Assembly: GCA_002686885.1 (NCBI GenBank)
Contig: NYYT01000133.1
Span: 1 to 45,374, forward strand
Length of the DNA: 45,374 nt
Origin: Pedosphaera sp.
GTDB taxonomy: Bacteria > Verrucomicrobiota > Verrucomicrobiia > Limisphaerales > AAA164-E04
Reading direction: 5' to 3'
Shown: piece after piece, positions 42,602-45,374 of the stretch
Position numbering within the stretch: position 1 is the first letter of the stretch
Layout: every line of letters starts with the position of its first letter
Translations under genes and position numbers: made by a program
Notes under the pieces: model-generated
What the model was told of the DNA's origin: nothing
What the model saw: the letters and a program-made list of their open reading frames with translations, nothing else
The model's database searches: none

Positions 42602-43427
42602 GGCTCAACAAGGATCGCAAATGCTGAGAGGTTCGGGTTGCAACCTCCATTGGGCTTGATCCGTCTTCAGGCGCCGATTGATGAACGGTGAAGATACCAT
42701 CATAGCATACCTCTTTGAGTGCGCTGAATATTAAACCGAAATCAATGCCCCCGGGCTCGGTCATGCTGACATTATCCAATGAGACCGGTCCGTTTGTCCA
42801 GGTGTCCAGAGTGAGTGCCCCTTTGGAACGGATAATTTGATTTTGCAGATAAACATTCTTGATCCATGGAGCCAGGCGTCGAATGGTTTTCCTGCCGTAG
42901 TCCTGTCGGCATTGCTCCAGGTTGGCTGCTTCGTAGATAAGCCCAAAATTGGGGCGACCGATTCGACGCAGGCAGGATTCGATCTGATCGACGGTTTCGA
43001 AAAGGCTTTGGACGTGACATTGATGGACCAGACTTATTTGTCGTTCTTTAGCCTCATCGGCAGCCTTTTGGGCAGCCTTTAAATCGTCTTCATGCTTGAT
43101 GCAGACACGGATGAGTTGGGTATCCAGTCGCTCTGCAAGATCAAGATAAGGGGTAATATCCTGAAGACATCTGGGGCCATGATCACTATTGTATACAATA
43201 TCGAAATCTCCGGACACCATGCTCACGGCAAGTCCCGAGCGGTGAATGAGATTCGCAGCTTTTTCTGTTTCATCCACCGTGTGGGCAATACCAAGCTGTG
43301 AGGCGCGCATGCAGATGGAATCAAAAGGAGCCTGCACTGCCAGATGGCACAGTTCGGCAAGGTCCATGATCGCTTCTCTCTTTGAAAGAAAGCCCTCGGC
43401 GATGCGGCAAGAAAGGGAAAGATTCAT
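42594..43427 (-). CDS. Sugar phosphate isomerase/epimerase-like TIM barrel
   Basis: This 277-residue cytoplasmic protein matches the xylose-isomerase-like / AP-endonuclease-2 barrel fold. It has LAVSMVSGDFDIVYN, YLDLAERLDTQLIRVCIK, ISLVHQCHVQSLFETVDQIE, FGLIYEAANLEQC, IKNVYLQNQII and GIDFGLIFSALKEVCYDGIFTV. The acidic and His metal residues of the family are expected in the VHQCH and IYEAAN strands, but I cannot confirm all four. Such enzymes isomerise or epimerise sugars, inositols or related acids. It lies 25 bases after the DJ-1-type gene and ends a symporter operon, consistent with use of an imported sugar. Confidence 0.78.
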   Translation of the reverse strand: MNLSLSCRIAEGFLSKREAIMDLAELCHLAVQAPFDSICMRASQLGIAHTVDETEKAANLIHRSGLAVSMVSGDFDIVYNSDHGPRCLQDITPYLDLAERLDTQLIRVCIKHEDDLKAAQKAADEAKERQISLVHQCHVQSLFETVDQIESCLRRIGRPNFGLIYEAANLEQCRQDYGRKTIRRLAPWIKNVYLQNQIIRSKGALTLDTWTNGPVSLDNVSMTEPGGIDFGLIFSALKEVCYDGIFTVHQSAPEDGSSPMEVATRTSQHLRSLLSLK

Positions 43428-43452
43428 GGAAGCGTCTTCTTTTCGCTCGAGC

Positions 43453-44019
43453 TCAGCTCTTGTTGAGGAGACGTAAAAACGCTTTCAAAACCTCCGTATT
43501 TTCAGCGTATCCCCGGCCAGTGATGAGCTTGCCATCCAACACCACATCCTGGTCAACGTAACAGGCTCCACCCTGTTCGGCATCCATTTGACACTTCGGG
43601 ACGGTGGTGACACGTTTGCCTTGGATGCAGTCTGCTGCCGTCAGGATTTCGATACCGTGACAGAGGCAGGCAATGGGTTTTCCCGCTTCTGCGATTTGCC
43701 GTATGCACCGACAGAGATCCTTGTCGTAACGAATGTATTCCGGAGCACGCCCCCCTGAAACAAACGCACCCACAAAATCTTCCGCCCGGAGTTCAGCGAA
43801 AGGCATGCTGGCGCGGAGGTGGTAACCGGGTCGTTCCTGAGTAATGTCCCACGGAACATCCGGGTTGGGTGGGATTTCGTGGAGCACGGTATGGTAGAGC
43901 CTTGCTTGCGGAGCGGCCACCACCACTTCATATCCATCCTCGGGAAGTCGGTAGTAGGCATAGAAGGTGTCCAATGCCTCGGTGCCATCGCCAATGGGCA
44001 TGAGTATCTTGGGTTTCAT
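43453..44019 (-). CDS. DJ-1/PfpI family protein
   Basis: This 188-residue cytoplasmic protein has the DJ-1/PfpI landmarks ILMPIGDGTEALD (conserved Glu near residue 14), AFVSGGRAPEYIR and the nucleophile elbow ACLCHGIEIL with Cys120-His121. Members act as glyoxalases, amidases or chaperones; PfpI-type proteases belong to the same family. Its start overlaps the symporter stop by four bases (ATGA), so the two are coupled. In a sugar-use operon a detoxifying or sugar-acid-related role is plausible but unproven. Confidence 0.88.
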   Translation of the reverse strand: MKPKILMPIGDGTEALDTFYAYYRLPEDGYEVVVAAPQARLYHTVLHEIPPNPDVPWDITQERPGYHLRASMPFAELRAEDFVGAFVSGGRAPEYIRYDKDLCRCIRQIAEAGKPIACLCHGIEILTAADCIQGKRVTTVPKCQMDAEQGGACYVDQDVVLDGKLITGRGYAENTEVLKAFLRLLNKS

Positions 44020-45374
44020 TTAGTAAGAATTTTCTTTGAAGTTGATGGGAAAAATCGGCTGGCTAAAACGCCTGTCAGAACGATGGAAGTGGTCCCTAGG
44101 ACAACGGTCATGAAACCATGCAGTGGATTGGCATATCCATTGAACAACTTTAGCCAGCCATCGGTCTGGGAAAGCGACATCCACATGATCAGCAAGATGC
44201 CTACTGTGGCTGCTGTCATGGCGTGAGCATTGCGTGCTCGTCTGGAAATCAGACCCAATAGAAACAAGCCCAACATCCCACCGGTAAAGATACCCTGTAA
44301 TTTCCACCATGCATCCAGGGCACTGCGTACGTTGATCATGGCCAGTGCAGCGAACGTTCCCGCCACGCCCATAATGACTGTTGCTGCATAAAGCACGCGC
44401 ATGGACTCTCGATCGGTGGCCGCAGGGTTCAGGTAACGCTGGTGGATGTCGCACAAATAAAGAGTGGCTGAGCTGTTAAGGCTGGTGTCCATGCTGCTCA
44501 TGGCTGCGGCGAAGATGGCCGCAATCAGCAACCCTGCCAGACCAACGGGCAATTGGGTGACGATAAAATGAGGCAGCACCTTGTCACCGACATCTGCAGG
44601 CTTCAAGCTGTTTGCAGTTTCACTGATGGTGGTAGGGGTTATTTCTTTTCCATTCTGTTGCAGCTGGGTGATCGCGACCTGCGAACGAAGTTCTTCGAGG
44701 TGTTTAGGGTTGGCTTCATACAAACTGAACAATCCGGTTCCAATAAAGAAAAAGACCGCTGATAGGGTTGGGAACAGCAAGGTGGCTAGCCACAGACTGA
44801 ATTGTGCATCTCGATCTGATTTAGCCGCGACATATCGTTGAACAAAGCCCTGATCGATTCCGAAATTTTGGAGATTGATGAAAATGCCGTAAAGCAGAAC
44901 CATCCAAAACGTCGGGTTGGTCCACTGCAAGGAGGCTGGATGGAAGGCAAAACTGCCCAGACTGAATTTCTCATGCTTGTTGGCAATTTCCATCAAGTTT
45001 GTCAGGCCGCCGGGCATACTTTGAATGATGATGAAAGCGCAAAAGAAAGCACCCGCTATTAAAACTATGCTTTGAATCACGTCGGTCCAAATCACCGCCT
45101 CGATTCCTCCAAGCAGGGTATAGAGGGTTACCAACATGCCGGTGATGAGAATGATGTGGGTGATACTCCATCCTGTCAGCGGAGCCAGTGCCAGAGCCAC
45201 GAGATAAAGAATGGTTCCGATCCGCGCAAGCTGGGCAAGAAGGAAGCAGACCAATGCGTAGGTCCTTGCCCAGGGACCAAAGCGCTTTTCCAAATGAGCG
45301 TAGGCAGAAATATCCTGGCTACTTCGATACAGTGGTATGAACCATTTGACCGCGATCCATCCAGCGATGGGGAG
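44016..45374 (-). CDS. Sodium:solute symporter (SSS family), 5' end outside window
   Basis: The frame stays open to the window edge, so the N-terminus is missing; the TTG at 45293 is internal. About 452 codons are visible with ten or more hydrophobic segments. ISAYAHLEKRFGPWAR, LLGGIEAVIWTDVIQ, NFGIDQGFVQRYVAAKSDRDA and IFAAAMSSMDTSLNS are hallmarks of SSS transporters (SGLT/NIS type), the last including the Na+-site Ser residues. These carriers bring in sugars, sialic acid or other organic solutes with sodium. It is the first visible gene of the minus-strand operon with the DJ-1 and TIM-barrel genes. It may import the product released by the neighbouring sulfatase cluster. Confidence 0.92.
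   Translation of the reverse strand, partial: LPIAGWIAVKWFIPLYRSSQDISAYAHLEKRFGPWARTYALVCFLLAQLARIGTILYLVALALAPLTGWSITHIILITGMLVTLYTLLGGIEAVIWTDVIQSIVLIAGAFFCAFIIIQSMPGGLTNLMEIANKHEKFSLGSFAFHPASLQWTNPTFWMVLLYGIFINLQNFGIDQGFVQRYVAAKSDRDAQFSLWLATLLFPTLSAVFFFIGTGLFSLYEANPKHLEELRSQVAITQLQQNGKEITPTTISETANSLKPADVGDKVLPHFIVTQLPVGLAGLLIAAIFAAAMSSMDTSLNSSATLYLCDIHQRYLNPAATDRESMRVLYAATVIMGVAGTFAALAMINVRSALDAWWKLQGIFTGGMLGLFLLGLISRRARNAHAMTAATVGILLIMWMSLSQTDGWLKLFNGYANPLHGFMTVVLGTTSIVLTGVLASRFFPSTSKKILTK

Noticed and set aside
1-45374. CRISPR arrays, insertion sequences, integrases, rRNA and tRNA genes
   Set aside because: I looked for direct repeats, transposase motifs and RNA gene landmarks and saw none; a dedicated tRNA or CRISPR search would be needed to be certain.

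Overview
The window looks like a chromosomal stretch of a Verrucomicrobiota-type bacterium (PVC superphylum); Planctomycetota, Lentisphaerota or Kiritimatiellota are less likely alternatives. The reasons are two Tat-exported DUF1501 proteins, a cytochrome-type DUF1549/DUF1553 protein in an operon with DUF1501 and WD40 genes, four secreted type I sulfatases in a row, DUF721 (DciA-like) and HDOD genes, and start sites that mostly lack a Shine-Dalgarno sequence. I found no rRNA, tRNA, CRISPR array, insertion sequence or phage gene. Gene density is high, many neighbours overlap by 1 to 4 bases, and no gene-free gap exceeds about 300 bases.

Left part (1-24.4 kb), mostly household and signalling genes. 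It starts with the end of a molybdopterin oxidoreductase. A DUF1501 protein and a methyltransferase follow on the minus strand, divergent from a secreted alpha/beta hydrolase coupled to an ABC ATPase. Next come a membrane TPR protein, an HDOD protein overlapping a degenerate CheD-like protein, and an Hsp70 with an insertion. Then come DUF2061, a PAP2 phosphatase, a DciA-like protein, an exported VanX-type dipeptidase, a YggT-like membrane protein and methionyl-tRNA synthetase. The minus-strand operon PSCyt1/DUF1549/DUF1553 - DUF1501 - WD40 spans 15.8-20.2 kb. A UbiA-type prenyltransferase, a secreted sialidase-like protein, TruA and a secreted LamG protein close this part.

Middle (24.4-32.3 kb). 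Two secreted amidohydrolases sit in one operon. One has two amidohydrolase domains, and only its C-terminal domain keeps the HxH metal motif; the second protein has lost it altogether. A YkgJ-type cysteine cluster protein and a short remnant resembling the end of a PQQ beta-propeller follow. Then comes a 982-residue secreted protein that appears to join an FAD-dependent oxidoreductase, SLH-like repeats and a glycerophosphodiester phosphodiesterase domain.

Right part (32.4-45.4 kb), a polysaccharide-use cluster. A plus-strand run carries a pectate-lyase-like enzyme, four sulfatases (iduronate-2-sulfatase-like, heparan-N-sulfatase-like, arylsulfatase-A-like and a second iduronate-2-sulfatase-like), a sialidase-like protein, and a Cys/Met-metabolism PLP enzyme with a Tat-like signal. 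Start/stop overlaps tie much of this run together. Facing it is a minus-strand operon for a sodium:solute symporter, a DJ-1/PfpI protein and a xylose-isomerase-like TIM barrel. My inference is that the first set desulfates and cleaves a sulfated glycan outside the cytoplasm while the second imports and processes a product. The substrate cannot be read from the sequence. The most unusual items are the FAD-SLH-GDPD fusion and the exported PLP enzyme.
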